From Saprospirales bacterium GYS_P2D (GTDB taxonomy: Bacteria; Bacteroidota; Bacteroidia; Chitinophagales; Saprospiraceae): DNA of 64,000 nucleotides. Made by a program: the position numbers and the translations under genes. Below the pieces are notes generated by a model. That model saw only the letters and a program-made list of their open reading frames with translations. It had not been told where the DNA came from and searched no databases. Shown piece by piece: positions 54,324-63,897 of the stretch (within the stretch, counting starts at the first letter, position 1; each line of letters begins with the position of its first letter). The stretch lies in NCBI GenBank assembly GCA_009833045.1, contig WUUP01000004.1, positions 367,907-431,906 on the forward strand, given 5' to 3'.

Positions 54324-56513
54324 ATGAAAAAACTAATCCTCTTCTGCTGTAGTTCTATTCTATGCTTTGCGTATTCTTGTCAAAACACAGAAAAATCGTC
54401 AATGACTCAGAAAATTGATGGTGTAAATGCACCCATAGCGGAGAAAAAAGATTCAATACTTGAGATCCATGGAGATACGAGAGTGGACCCTTACTTCTGG
54501 ATGCGACTCACGGATGAGCAGAAAAATGCGGAGAATCCAGACGAACAAACTCAGAAAGTGCTCGACTATCTCAATGCAGAGAATAGCTATACGGATACTG
54601 TAATGTCTCATACTAAAGAGCTGCAGAGCCAACTCTATGACGAAATAGTGGGCCGTATCAAGCAGACGGATGAGTCAGTACCTTATTTCAAAAATGGATA
54701 TTGGTACTATACACGCTACGAAGAAGGGAAGGAGTATCCTATATATTGCCGAAAGGCTAAATCCCTCGATGGGGCAGAAGAAGTCATGCTCGATGCTAAT
54801 GAGCGTGCAGAGGGACACGACTACTACAATGCCAGTGGACTCACAGTGAGCCCTGATAATAAGATATTGGCTTTCGCCGAAGATATAGTCAGTCGTAGGA
54901 TCTATACCTACCGATTTAAAAATCTCGTGACAGGTGAGATATATAGCGACGAGCTCACTAATGCGCAGCCAGGCGCTGCTTGGGCTAATGATAATAAGAC
55001 TTTCTTTTACACCACCAAGAATAAGGTGTCGCTACTCTCCGAAAAAATTTGGAGGCATAGACTTGGCCAGCCGATAGCGAAAGATGAAATGGTCTACCAT
55101 GAGCAGGATCCGTCGTACTACATCGGTGTATCCCAGTCTAAGTCGGATGACTATATCATCATCTATAATAGCTCTACGCTCGTGAGTGACTATCACATAC
55201 TCTCAGCCGATCAGCCTTCGGGAGAGTTTCGCCAGTTCACCCCGAGAGGATCAAAACATGAGTATAGTATTTATCACTATGAGGATAAGTTTTATATCGT
55301 GACTAACTGGGAGGCAACTAACTTCAGACTAATGGAGACCTCCGAAGATGCGACTGATATGAGTCAGTGGAAAGAGGTGATCCCACATCGAGAGGATGTA
55401 CTTCTGAGTGGGGTAGATATATTCACAGATCATCTCGTGCTGAGTGAGCGGAGTAATGCCTTGACACAGATCCGCATCATGCATCAGAGCACTGGAGAGG
55501 AGCACTATTTGGAGTTTGACGAGCCTGCATACGTGGCCTACACGACCACTAATCCAGAATTCAACACTGAGAAACTCCGGATCATGTACTCGAGTCTCAC
55601 GACTCCGAGGAGCACGATCGACTATGATATGAATACTCGAGAGCAAGAGCTCAAAAAGATGCAAGAGGTCGTCGGAGGACATGACCCATCGGCTTACACC
55701 ACGGAGCGCCTCTATGCGACTGTCCGTGATGGAGTCAAGGTGCCGATATCATTAGTCTATAAGAATGGGATGCGTCGTGGAGATCAGACACCACTGCTCC
55801 TATATGCCTATGGTAGCTATGGTAGCACTATTGATCCATGGTTTAGCTCAGTGCGTCTGAGTCTGCTGGATAGAGGCTTCATATATGCGATCGCCCATAT
55901 CCGAGGCGGACAGTCTATGGGACGTCAATGGTATGATGATGGCAAGATGTTTAATAAGAAAAACACGTTTAACGACTATGTGGATGTATCCAAATATCTC
56001 ATCAGCGAGGGCTATACCACGGCCGATCATCTCTATGCAATGGGAGGTAGTGCTGGAGGACTCCTCATGGGTGCTGTGATCAATCAAGCGCCTGAACTAT
56101 ATAATGGAGTGATCGCTGCAGTACCATTTGTAGATGTAGTCTCGACGATGCTCGACGAGACCATTCCGCTCACCACTAATGAGTTTGACGAATGGGGAAA
56201 TCCCAAGAATAAGGACTCATACGACTACATGCTATCCTATAGTCCCTATGACAATATTGAAGAGAAGGACTATCCGAATATGCTCGTGACTACAGGCCTA
56301 TTTGACTCTCAGGTACAGTACTGGGAGCCCGCTAAGTGGGTCGCTAAGCTCCGAGATAAAAAGACAGATGATAACATCCTCATGATGCATACTAATATGG
56401 AAGCAGGTCACGGTGGCGCCTCTGGACGGTTCAAACGATATAAAGAGACAGCACTCGAATATGCCTTCTTCTTAGATCTGGAGGGGATTGGTGCTGAAGA
56501 GTTGAAGGATTAA
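54324..56513 (+). CDS. S9 prolyl oligopeptidase family peptidase (oligopeptidase B-like) lipoprotein
   Basis: The ATG at 54324 is preferred to one at 54276 because it opens a lipoprotein signal (LILFCCSSILCFAYSC). The 729-residue enzyme has an N-terminal seven-bladed propeller after RVDPYFWMRL and a C-terminal alpha/beta-hydrolase domain. The triad is S576 (GGSAGGLLMG), D661 (GLFDSQV) and H696 (EAGHGGASGR). AHIRGGQSMGRQWY is typical of oligopeptidase B, which cleaves after Lys or Arg in short peptides. The lipid anchor puts it in the periplasm, unlike the cytosolic E. coli enzyme. Monocistronic. Confidence 0.92.
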   Translation: MKKLILFCCSSILCFAYSCQNTEKSSMTQKIDGVNAPIAEKKDSILEIHGDTRVDPYFWMRLTDEQKNAENPDEQTQKVLDYLNAENSYTDTVMSHTKELQSQLYDEIVGRIKQTDESVPYFKNGYWYYTRYEEGKEYPIYCRKAKSLDGAEEVMLDANERAEGHDYYNASGLTVSPDNKILAFAEDIVSRRIYTYRFKNLVTGEIYSDELTNAQPGAAWANDNKTFFYTTKNKVSLLSEKIWRHRLGQPIAKDEMVYHEQDPSYYIGVSQSKSDDYIIIYNSSTLVSDYHILSADQPSGEFRQFTPRGSKHEYSIYHYEDKFYIVTNWEATNFRLMETSEDATDMSQWKEVIPHREDVLLSGVDIFTDHLVLSERSNALTQIRIMHQSTGEEHYLEFDEPAYVAYTTTNPEFNTEKLRIMYSSLTTPRSTIDYDMNTREQELKKMQEVVGGHDPSAYTTERLYATVRDGVKVPISLVYKNGMRRGDQTPLLLYAYGSYGSTIDPWFSSVRLSLLDRGFIYAIAHIRGGQSMGRQWYDDGKMFNKKNTFNDYVDVSKYLISEGYTTADHLYAMGGSAGGLLMGAVINQAPELYNGVIAAVPFVDVVSTMLDETIPLTTNEFDEWGNPKNKDSYDYMLSYSPYDNIEEKDYPNMLVTTGLFDSQVQYWEPAKWVAKLRDKKTDDNILMMHTNMEAGHGGASGRFKRYKETALEYAFFLDLEGIGAEELKD

Positions 56514-56638
56514 TAGACTTTGGTATTAGTTTTTGGAGTAGCCTAATTGTAATATCCGCATAGCGTTTATATTGGTAATTTTATGCTAATCTGCGGAGAG
56601 CAGTTATTTGTCGAGTTCTTAAATCCTAATACTATCCA

Positions 56639-59197
56639 ATGGGTCTATACCTACGTTTTTATCTGTTTTTAGGAGTTATCGTTCTCCCTGTTCATTTATC
56701 TGCCCAAGGTTCTTTTGACGAAGAATTGATGCTAAATCAATGGGTTGTGAAAATAGCACCTGGAACTTCAGTCAAATCGCTTGTTAAAGAATTGGGTGCT
56801 GATGAGTTTCGACAATTAAAGTTTGGTCAATCAGAGGAATACTATCTTCTAAAGTATACATCAAAATCCGCTAATAGCTTGGATGTAGAAAAACGACTCA
56901 AGCAGAACCATCACATAAAATGGAGTCAAAGGGACCGTATCACCAAAATAGTTAAAAAATCACCCACTGATCCCCTCGTATCTGACCAATGGCATCTGAA
57001 TAATATTTCGGGAGTCAATGCTTTTGAAGCTTGGGATCTTGGGTATACAGGGGAAGGAGTACAGATTTGTATCATTGACGATGGTATTCAAATTTCACAT
57101 CCAGATATATCTTCTAAGTATCACCCTAATCTTAGTTGGGATTTTAATAGTAATGAGCCAGACCCAACAGGCACATCTTCTGATCCTCACGGGACAGCAT
57201 GCGCTGGAGTAGCAGCAGCAAGTGGAGAGGATGGAAGCTGTGGTGTAGGAGCAGCACATGGGGCAGGTCTGTCAGGTCTACGACTTATCGCAGCAGGTGT
57301 GTCTGCAATTACTGAAGCAGAGGCTTTGAGCTTTAGGATCGACAGTAATTTTATCTATAGTAATAGTTGGGGACCTACTGATAATGGATTGTATCATGGT
57401 AGTATTCCGATCCAAGAGGCGGCAATGGAGGAAGCGGTCACTACTGGCAGAAATGGATTAGGAAATATATACACTTGGGCAGCTGGGAATGGTGGAAGTA
57501 TTGATAACACAAATTATGACCCTTATGTTAATAGTATATATACCATAGGTGTTGGAGCTCATGGCAATGATGGTGTATTCAGTTCTTATAGTGAGCCTGG
57601 TGCGTCTATGTTAATATCTGCACCGAGCAACGGAGGTTCTTTAGGAATTACAACATCAGATTTATTAGGAGTTCCAGGTTACAGTGATGGAGATTGTACT
57701 AATAGTTTTGGTGGGACTTCTTCTGCTTGTCCTTTAGCTGCAGGAGTTATCGCTTTAATGTTAGAAGCGAATCCCATGCTCGATTGGCGTGATGTTCAAA
57801 ATCTATTAGTGCGTAATGCTCAGAAAATTGACCCTAACCATCCTGATTGGACTATAAATGGGGCAGGCTACAATATTAATCACAACTATGGTTTTGGGGC
57901 AATAGATGCCGAGATATTAGTTCAAGCGGCCATGGATTGGGACTTTTCGGTGGGCCCATCTATAGAGGAGTCAGAGATTTTAACTTCTATTGATCAAAGT
58001 ATCCCTGACAATATTGAAAATGGATTAAGCAAGATCATTTCGGTGAACACCTCCGATATCTTATCCATAGAACATGTTGAGTTAGTAGTCGATGTAGATC
58101 ATACTCGTGCGAGTGATCTACAGATTGAGCTCATTTCTCCCAAAGGCACAAGTAGTGTGTTAGCTAAGCAGCGAAATGTTGGAATGCAGAGTTTTCAGCA
58201 AACTACCTTTATGACAGTACGTAATTGGGGAGAATCTGCCCTTGGAGATTGGGAGGTTAAAATATCCGACCGTAGATCCGGGAGTACTGGTCAGCTCAAT
58301 GGTCTGACACTAATATTGCATGGTACCTCAGACTGCTCGACGCCTGCCATTATCGATATATCTGAAGATATCGAGATCGCCAGTGGATTAGATACGTTTT
58401 TATATGTTTCTGCTAACGTGGCTGAGCCAGCAGAGTATAAATGGATGAAGGATGGAGCTATATTAAATGGAGCTACTGACGATACATTGTATCTTTCTAA
58501 TGTTTCTTTGGAGGACTACGGAGTTTTCCAAGTGGAGGTCTTAGATACCTGTAGAAGTCTTATGAGTGAACTAATCAGCCTAAGCCCTCCTTGTGAGACT
58601 GAAGTCACCATAACCATCATCCCTGATGACTATGGATCTGAGACTACATGGAACATTACCAACGGCAGTGGAGATATATTGATTTCTGGCGGACCGTATG
58701 AGAATAGTAACACTGAGCCTATCGTGGTGACTACCCATCTCTGTGGTGCTTGTTTTAGGTTTACCATCTTCGATTCTGTTGGGGATGGTATATGTTGTGA
58801 TTTTGGTGATGGGTCATACAGTATAGCATATTTAGATACATTGATTGAAACTGACTCCAATAATCCTTTTAATAGTATTGAATCTGTGGAGATATGTATA
58901 TGTGAATCGGATACAGATATGGATGGCACTGTAGATTGTGAGGATGAATGTCCTTACGATGCTACTAAAGTCATGGCTGGGGTTTGTGGGTGCGGAGTAA
59001 GTGATCAAGCACTTGTATTGGATGATAGCCCAATTGCTTCAGGGGTATATTCTACTACTGGAAATATATCAATGTCAGGACAAATACCATTTGGTTTCAA
59101 TGTAAGATTGCAAACTCCTCAAGAGGTGCTAATTGAAGAAAATTCAGAAGTAGAGTTAGGGGGACTGTTGGAAGTTCAAACTGGAGATTGTAATTAG
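56639..59197 (+). CDS. Kexin-like subtilase with P domain and C-terminal sorting-like module
   Basis: An 852-residue secreted serine protease. After a signal peptide (ends HLSAQ) and a propeptide-like region (about 25-108), the S8 domain has D147 (IIDDGI), H184 (DPHGTACAG), oxyanion N284 (AAGNGG) and S361 (GGTSSACP), in the kexin/furin pattern. A P_proprotein beta domain follows (about 465-560, ALGDWEVKISDRRSG), then an Ig-like domain, a Cys-containing sandwich (CFRFTIFDSVGDGICC), a Ca-binding TSP3-like stretch (DTDMDGTVDCEDECP) and a last ~50 residues similar to the 3-coathanger module that ends the 1682-residue protein. It is probably a secreted or surface processing protease. Confidence 0.9.
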   Translation: MGLYLRFYLFLGVIVLPVHLSAQGSFDEELMLNQWVVKIAPGTSVKSLVKELGADEFRQLKFGQSEEYYLLKYTSKSANSLDVEKRLKQNHHIKWSQRDRITKIVKKSPTDPLVSDQWHLNNISGVNAFEAWDLGYTGEGVQICIIDDGIQISHPDISSKYHPNLSWDFNSNEPDPTGTSSDPHGTACAGVAAASGEDGSCGVGAAHGAGLSGLRLIAAGVSAITEAEALSFRIDSNFIYSNSWGPTDNGLYHGSIPIQEAAMEEAVTTGRNGLGNIYTWAAGNGGSIDNTNYDPYVNSIYTIGVGAHGNDGVFSSYSEPGASMLISAPSNGGSLGITTSDLLGVPGYSDGDCTNSFGGTSSACPLAAGVIALMLEANPMLDWRDVQNLLVRNAQKIDPNHPDWTINGAGYNINHNYGFGAIDAEILVQAAMDWDFSVGPSIEESEILTSIDQSIPDNIENGLSKIISVNTSDILSIEHVELVVDVDHTRASDLQIELISPKGTSSVLAKQRNVGMQSFQQTTFMTVRNWGESALGDWEVKISDRRSGSTGQLNGLTLILHGTSDCSTPAIIDISEDIEIASGLDTFLYVSANVAEPAEYKWMKDGAILNGATDDTLYLSNVSLEDYGVFQVEVLDTCRSLMSELISLSPPCETEVTITIIPDDYGSETTWNITNGSGDILISGGPYENSNTEPIVVTTHLCGACFRFTIFDSVGDGICCDFGDGSYSIAYLDTLIETDSNNPFNSIESVEICICESDTDMDGTVDCEDECPYDATKVMAGVCGCGVSDQALVLDDSPIASGVYSTTGNISMSGQIPFGFNVRLQTPQEVLIEENSEVELGGLLEVQTGDCN

Positions 59198-59214
59198 ATA
59201 GAAGTGAAATACTG

Positions 59215-59394
59215 ATGATGAAAAAGAAAATTGAATTTCATCCTTATGGTAAATACGCCGAAATACGTAAAGCAAGAAATAGGCTTATCGATGCACTTAG
59301 AAGGAAAGGGATAAAAGGAGCTTGGTATGCAGTAAAGCAGTATTGGCGAGAAATGAAGGAAATAGAGCAGGTCTTATACAAAAGTCGGCTATAG
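59215..59394 (+). CDS. Small basic hypothetical protein
   Basis: A 59-residue ORF with tandem ATG codons (59215, 59218), 17 bp after the kexin-like protease stop, so it may be cotranscribed with it. The product is strongly basic (KKKIEFHPYGKY, then RKARNRLIDALRRKGIKG) with an amphipathic helix and several aromatic residues. No family was recognised. Short spacing and coherent composition favour a real gene, but chance cannot be excluded. Confidence 0.45.
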   Translation: MMKKKIEFHPYGKYAEIRKARNRLIDALRRKGIKGAWYAVKQYWREMKEIEQVLYKSRL

Positions 59395-59563
59395 CTTGTT
59401 TCTATTCCCGTTATTTCGATCGTCTTTGGTAGGGAGTAATATTGTGATAATATCGGAAGGAACATGTCCGTACGACACTATACAGTCTCCGATAAAATAG
59501 GAGATTTTAGTCTCCAGAAACTGGCTACATTTTTGCAGATTCTTTACTATTACATTCCTTAAA

Positions 59564-59953
59564 GTGAGCCTGAAGTCAGACATATCAAAGATCGAAAAAG
59601 GAAAGGTCCTCAGACTATCACATCACGTCTACGTGGTGGAGCTGGATCGGCGGATCTGGACTGATAGTGCAAAATTCAGAAAAGAGAACCCGCACTATCG
59701 AGGTATCAAAGAGTGCCTTTATGTCGGTATGACCAGCCAAGATCCTGTTGTTAGATTCGAAAAACACATCTCTGGTCATCGCAATCGCAAAGGGCATAAA
59801 GTCGCCTCTCGGATAGTCGAGAAATATGGAAAATATCTCCGCCCCAGTCTCTATGCTAATCTCAATCCAATGACTAAATATCGTGCAGCACTAATAGAGC
59901 GCAAGCTGGCAGAGCGACTCCGACGTCAGGGATATGCTGTCTGGTGGAACTGA
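59564..59953 (+). CDS. GIY-YIG nuclease-like small protein
   Basis: A 129-residue protein from a GTG start. It shows the GIY-YIG order: HHVYVVEL (GIY strand), LYVGMTSQDPVVRFEKHISG (YIG strand followed by the conserved Arg and His) and a C-terminal basic helix (ALIERKLAERLRRQG) with a possible catalytic Glu. Insertion of ~25 residues between the two strands is larger than usual. It has no obvious partner domain, and a repair or restriction-like role is only inferred. It converges on the TolB-like gene with a 6-bp gap. Confidence 0.65.
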   Translation: MSLKSDISKIEKGKVLRLSHHVYVVELDRRIWTDSAKFRKENPHYRGIKECLYVGMTSQDPVVRFEKHISGHRNRKGHKVASRIVEKYGKYLRPSLYANLNPMTKYRAALIERKLAERLRRQGYAVWWN

Positions 59954-59959
59954 TCTTGT

Positions 59960-61477
59960 CTAAAAATCAGAATTAGTGACAAACGCAATACGCTTGCTAT
60001 CTGGGGACCAACTCGGCACATTGATACTACCTTGACCTCCATAGATATAGGCGATGATCTCAGGTGTGCCTCCCGATGCAGGCATCATTCGGAGCACACA
60101 GTGCTGATAAAATGGATGCTGATCAGGCTCTACATCAGTATGATAGGACAGTAGCACGATCCACTTTCCATCAGGAGAAGGATGGGCAAACCAGTCATTA
60201 TATTGATCGTCAAATGTGATTTGTTCTTGCTCACTCCCGTCGTCTTTCATTCTCCATATTTTCATCATGCCAGATCTGGTAGAGTTGAAGTAAATATATT
60301 CTCCATCAGGAGTATACTCGGGTCCATCGTCGAGTGTCGGCTCATGAGTCAGTTGTATTTCTTCACCAGTTTTGACATTTACTTTGAATATATTCCACTG
60401 ATCATCTCGCTGGCCAGTAAAGACGATATACTGATGATCCGTGGACCATCCATGTAGGAACGAATGCCCGACATTAGGTTTGGTAATCCGCTGAGGTTGA
60501 TCACTACCAGAAGTAGGTAGCACATAGATAGTAGAAGCTCGATCTTCCTCAGTGACGTAATGGCTGATGGCCATCTGACTACCGTCAAAAGATAGAACAT
60601 GGTCATTATTATTTTGATCGGCAAATCCTGTATTCATTTGTGATACGCTGCCATCTTGGAGATTATAGTAATAGAGATACCCATTGGAGTTATAGATGAG
60701 TTGCTTTCCGTCTGTAGTCCAGTTAGGCGCTTGGATAGAGTGCTTAGAGCTCATTAATATTCGTCTTGTTTTCGTATCGATATCCATTACTTCGAGATGG
60801 CTGCCTATATAGTCTTGATAAGGGGTGTAGTCTGGTGCTACTGGTTTAATGATTCTTACATTTTTGACAATTGCCCTTTCGATTACATCGGTATTATGTG
60901 AGCAGAGTGCCAGTCCGATGTATACCTCATTTTTCAAGTCCAGATCGAGCTGGACGGATTGAAGAGTATCACCATGATATCCCGCTGACATGATGTATGT
61001 GTTTCCCCTTCTTTCGAGTTGGATGACATTTACTCCATTGCTATGCATTGTGATTTGTTCTGTTTCAGCATGCTGAGTAGCTCGATATTGCAGATCGGTC
61101 AGTCCATCTCCATGGACGACAGCATGAACCATTGGAGATCCAGTGGACAGATTATTTCGGACGGTCCATCCCATTTTCCGATGTGGATCTACACCCGTGC
61201 CTATGAATTCAAATTCAGCTCTCGCTATAAAATCGCCTTGGATGGATGACCAGACGTAGTGAAACTCATCACTACCGAACCACATGTTAGATCCGGAGGC
61301 ACCGATTAGATAGCTTTGGTCGATTGGATCAAAGTTTACAAAACCTTTGTGTTTTACTTCACCTATATCTCCGTGGTTTTCAAATATGCCGATGCTGTTT
61401 TGACCAAACTTAGGTTGCGCTGAGAGATTCATAATGGTAGTAGATAGGAACACTAAAAGTGAGAGCCTTAATTTCAT
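59960..61477 (-). CDS. TolB-like beta-propeller protein with N-terminal lectin-like domain
   Basis: A 505-residue exported protein (signal peptide ending MNLSAQ). Residues about 25-210 form a concanavalin-like/DUF1349-type sandwich (WFGSDEFHYVWSSIQGDF, MGWTVRNNL). Residues about 225-505 carry PD40/TolB propeller blades (APNWTTDGKQLIYNSNG, PEYTPDGEYIYFNSTR, PSWSPDSKRIAF). The fold binds proteins or glycans. No catalytic residues were recognised. It is not the TolB of a Tol-Pal cluster, because no partners are nearby. A carbohydrate-binding role is possible. Confidence 0.85.
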   Translation of the reverse strand: MKLRLSLLVFLSTTIMNLSAQPKFGQNSIGIFENHGDIGEVKHKGFVNFDPIDQSYLIGASGSNMWFGSDEFHYVWSSIQGDFIARAEFEFIGTGVDPHRKMGWTVRNNLSTGSPMVHAVVHGDGLTDLQYRATQHAETEQITMHSNGVNVIQLERRGNTYIMSAGYHGDTLQSVQLDLDLKNEVYIGLALCSHNTDVIERAIVKNVRIIKPVAPDYTPYQDYIGSHLEVMDIDTKTRRILMSSKHSIQAPNWTTDGKQLIYNSNGYLYYYNLQDGSVSQMNTGFADQNNNDHVLSFDGSQMAISHYVTEEDRASTIYVLPTSGSDQPQRITKPNVGHSFLHGWSTDHQYIVFTGQRDDQWNIFKVNVKTGEEIQLTHEPTLDDGPEYTPDGEYIYFNSTRSGMMKIWRMKDDGSEQEQITFDDQYNDWFAHPSPDGKWIVLLSYHTDVEPDQHPFYQHCVLRMMPASGGTPEIIAYIYGGQGSINVPSWSPDSKRIAFVTNSDF

Positions 61478-61680
61478 TGTAATATTTTACTTCATGATAT
61501 TCACGGTAGATAGAGTGAATGTATGGTGAATGTATGCTTGGACCATTAAAAATTATGCTTTTGCCACATACATTAGTACGTCATTTTGCTGCTGAAGACG
61601 ATTTGTATTGTTCCATTTTTGAGAAGAATAGGGGAGTCTTACTTATATAGCTTTCGCTGAATGAGGGTAAAGCGTTTTAT

Positions 61681-61688
61681 TATCTTTG
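61681..61688 (+). promoter_or_regulatory. Bacteroidota -7 promoter box before the ABC-F gene
   Basis: TATCTTTG matches the TAnnTTTG consensus exactly and lies 33 bp before the GTG start. A convincing -33 TTTG element was not seen at the expected spacing. Confidence 0.5.
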
Positions 61689-61721
61689 CACTTTTTTAGT
61701 CATAGTCAATAGAATAATACC

Positions 61722-63644
61722 GTGCTAACAGCAGCTAACATATACGTACAGTTTGGTGATCGCATCCTATTAGATCATGTCAATCTGGTGGTCAAACTCA
61801 AAGATAAGGTAGGTCTCGTAGGTCGTAATGGGGCTGGTAAGTCTACTTTCCTTAAGATCTTAGCCAAAGAGATCACACCTGACGAAGGGACTATCACGAT
61901 GCCTGGAGGCTCGACTTTGGCATTTCTACATCAGGAGATCGAGATCGAGCAGGATAAGACGGTCATAGATGAAGCGATGACAGCATTTTCAGCGCTACAG
62001 GAGCTCAATGAAGCTATAGACTCTATGAATGCGGAGATCGCATCTCGTACTGACTATGAGTCTGATGATTATATGAATTTACTGGAGAAATTCTCTGAGT
62101 ATAATGAGCGATATGCACTTCTCGGAGGGGATTCTTCTGAGGGCGATGCGGTCAAGGTCCTGAATGGTTTGGGATTCAAGGAGAGTGATATGCATCGTCA
62201 GATATCTGAGTTTTCGGGAGGATGGCAGATGAGGGTGGTCCTTGCTAAGATGCTCTTGCAAAAGCCCGACTATCTACTCCTCGATGAGCCTACTAACCAT
62301 CTCGATATCGAGTCTATCATCTGGCTGGAGAAATGGCTAAAAGGATATAACGGAGCGATAATCATCATCTCGCACGATCAGCAGTTTTTGGACAATTGTA
62401 CGAATCGTACCGTAGAGATCGAGCTGGGCCGCATACAGGATTATAAAGCCTCCTACACTAAGTATCTTGAGCTGCGTAAGGATGTGAAAGAGAAAAATCA
62501 AGCGGCCTTTGAAAATCAACAAAAGCTCATCGCTCAAAAAGAGCGTACGATAAGCCGATTCATGGCAAAGGCGACTAAGACTAAGATGGCACAGTCGATG
62601 CAAAAGCAGCTGGACAAGATCGATCGTATAGAGGTAGACTCGGAGGATCTGGCTACGATGAATCTGCAGTTTGCGCCAGCTCCTCGATCAGGACAGATCG
62701 TACTGGATGCTAAAGATGTCCACAAGAGCTATGGAGAGCTGGATGTGCTGACGGGTATCGACTTCAGGATAGAGAGAGGGGAGCGAGTATCATTCGTAGG
62801 TCAGAATGGACAGGGGAAGACTACTTTTGCTAAGATATTAGTCAATAAGCTCAAGCAAACTGCTGGAGATGTAGAGCTCGGGCACAATGTAGCGATCGGC
62901 TACTACGCACAAAATCAAGCGGAGACACTCGATGGTTCGATTACGCTATTGCAGACTATGGAAAACCATTCTCCACCTGAGATGCGTACTAAGCTGCGTA
63001 AGATCTTGGGCGCATTCATGTTTTCGGGAGAGGATGCAGAGAAGAAAGTATCTGTCCTCAGTGGGGGAGAGCGAGCTCGACTGGCGCTGGCCTGTATGCT
63101 GCTCCGACCGATCAATCTCCTCGTGCTGGATGAACCTACTAATCACCTCGACATCCTATCCAAAGAAGTACTGAAGGATGCGATCATGAAATATGATGGC
63201 ACGCTGATCGTAGTCTCTCACGACCGTCAGTTTTTAGGAGGTTTGACCGATCATACGATCGAGTTTAGAGATGGCCAAATTCATAAGTATTTGGGCGATG
63301 TCAACTACTTCCTTGAAAAACGTGAGCTGGATAATATGAGACAAGTCGAACTCCATAAGACTGCCGTCAAAGTAGAAAAACCTATGCCTAAGGCAGAAGC
63401 CAAAAAAGACGTGGATCCGGAAATACTTAAAAAGCTCGAACGGCAGAGTCAAAACATTGAGAGAAAGATCGAAAGATGTGAAGCGGATATCAAGAAGCTT
63501 GAAAAAGAGATGGCTGTTGACGGATTTTATGAGTCAGATGCCTCAGCTAAGGTACTCGCTGACTATGATCAGCTCAAGTCAGATCTCAGCGACTATATGG
63601 AGCAGTGGGAGGAGGTGCAAATAGAGATTGAAGAGGTATCTTAA
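61722..63644 (+). CDS. ABC-F family ATPase
   Basis: A 640-residue soluble protein with two ABC domains and no membrane segments, starting at GTG. First domain: Walker A GRNGAGKST (about 35-43), signature EFSGGWQMR, Walker B YLLLDEPTNHLD. A basic linker of ~80 residues (about 240-320) follows. Second domain: Walker A GQNGQGKTT, signature LSGGERARLALA, LLVLDEPTNHLD. The C-terminal ~85 residues form a coiled coil, as in Uup. ABC-F proteins act on ribosomes, relieving stalling, or give antibiotic resistance by ribosome protection; the housekeeping Uup/EttA-like role is more likely here. Tandem repeats follow the stop. Confidence 0.93.
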   Translation: MLTAANIYVQFGDRILLDHVNLVVKLKDKVGLVGRNGAGKSTFLKILAKEITPDEGTITMPGGSTLAFLHQEIEIEQDKTVIDEAMTAFSALQELNEAIDSMNAEIASRTDYESDDYMNLLEKFSEYNERYALLGGDSSEGDAVKVLNGLGFKESDMHRQISEFSGGWQMRVVLAKMLLQKPDYLLLDEPTNHLDIESIIWLEKWLKGYNGAIIIISHDQQFLDNCTNRTVEIELGRIQDYKASYTKYLELRKDVKEKNQAAFENQQKLIAQKERTISRFMAKATKTKMAQSMQKQLDKIDRIEVDSEDLATMNLQFAPAPRSGQIVLDAKDVHKSYGELDVLTGIDFRIERGERVSFVGQNGQGKTTFAKILVNKLKQTAGDVELGHNVAIGYYAQNQAETLDGSITLLQTMENHSPPEMRTKLRKILGAFMFSGEDAEKKVSVLSGGERARLALACMLLRPINLLVLDEPTNHLDILSKEVLKDAIMKYDGTLIVVSHDRQFLGGLTDHTIEFRDGQIHKYLGDVNYFLEKRELDNMRQVELHKTAVKVEKPMPKAEAKKDVDPEILKKLERQSQNIERKIERCEADIKKLEKEMAVDGFYESDASAKVLADYDQLKSDLSDYMEQWEEVQIEIEEVS

Positions 63645-63665
63645 TTGTGTCGATTAAGGTGTTTT

Positions 63666-63866
63666 GGTTTGGTACGTTTTCTGGTTTAATTAGTTGAATG
63701 GTTCGTTTTGAGTGTTCTGGTTTGGTACGTTTTCTGGTTTAATTAGTTGAATGGTTCGTTTTGAGTGTTCTGGTTTGGTACGTTTTCTGGTTTAATTAGT
63801 TGAATGGTTCGTTTTGAGTGTTCTGGTTTGGTGTGTTTTCTTGTTTAATTAGTTGAATTGTTTTGA
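63666..63866 (+). repeat. 53-bp tandem repeat, about 3.8 copies
   Basis: Units beginning GGTTTGGTACG start at 63666, 63719, 63772 and 63825, exactly 53 bp apart. The first three are nearly identical; the fourth has GGTTTGGTGTG and decays near 63866. Each contains TTAATTAGTTGAATGGTTCG. It is non-coding and T/G-rich. Confidence 0.9.
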
Positions 63867-63897
63867 TAGTTCAGTTGTAGATTTTTGTTTTGTTAAC

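Noticed and set aside
59960..61477. TolB of a Tol-Pal system
   Set aside because: The propeller is fused to a lectin-like domain and no tolA, tolQ, tolR or pal gene is nearby.
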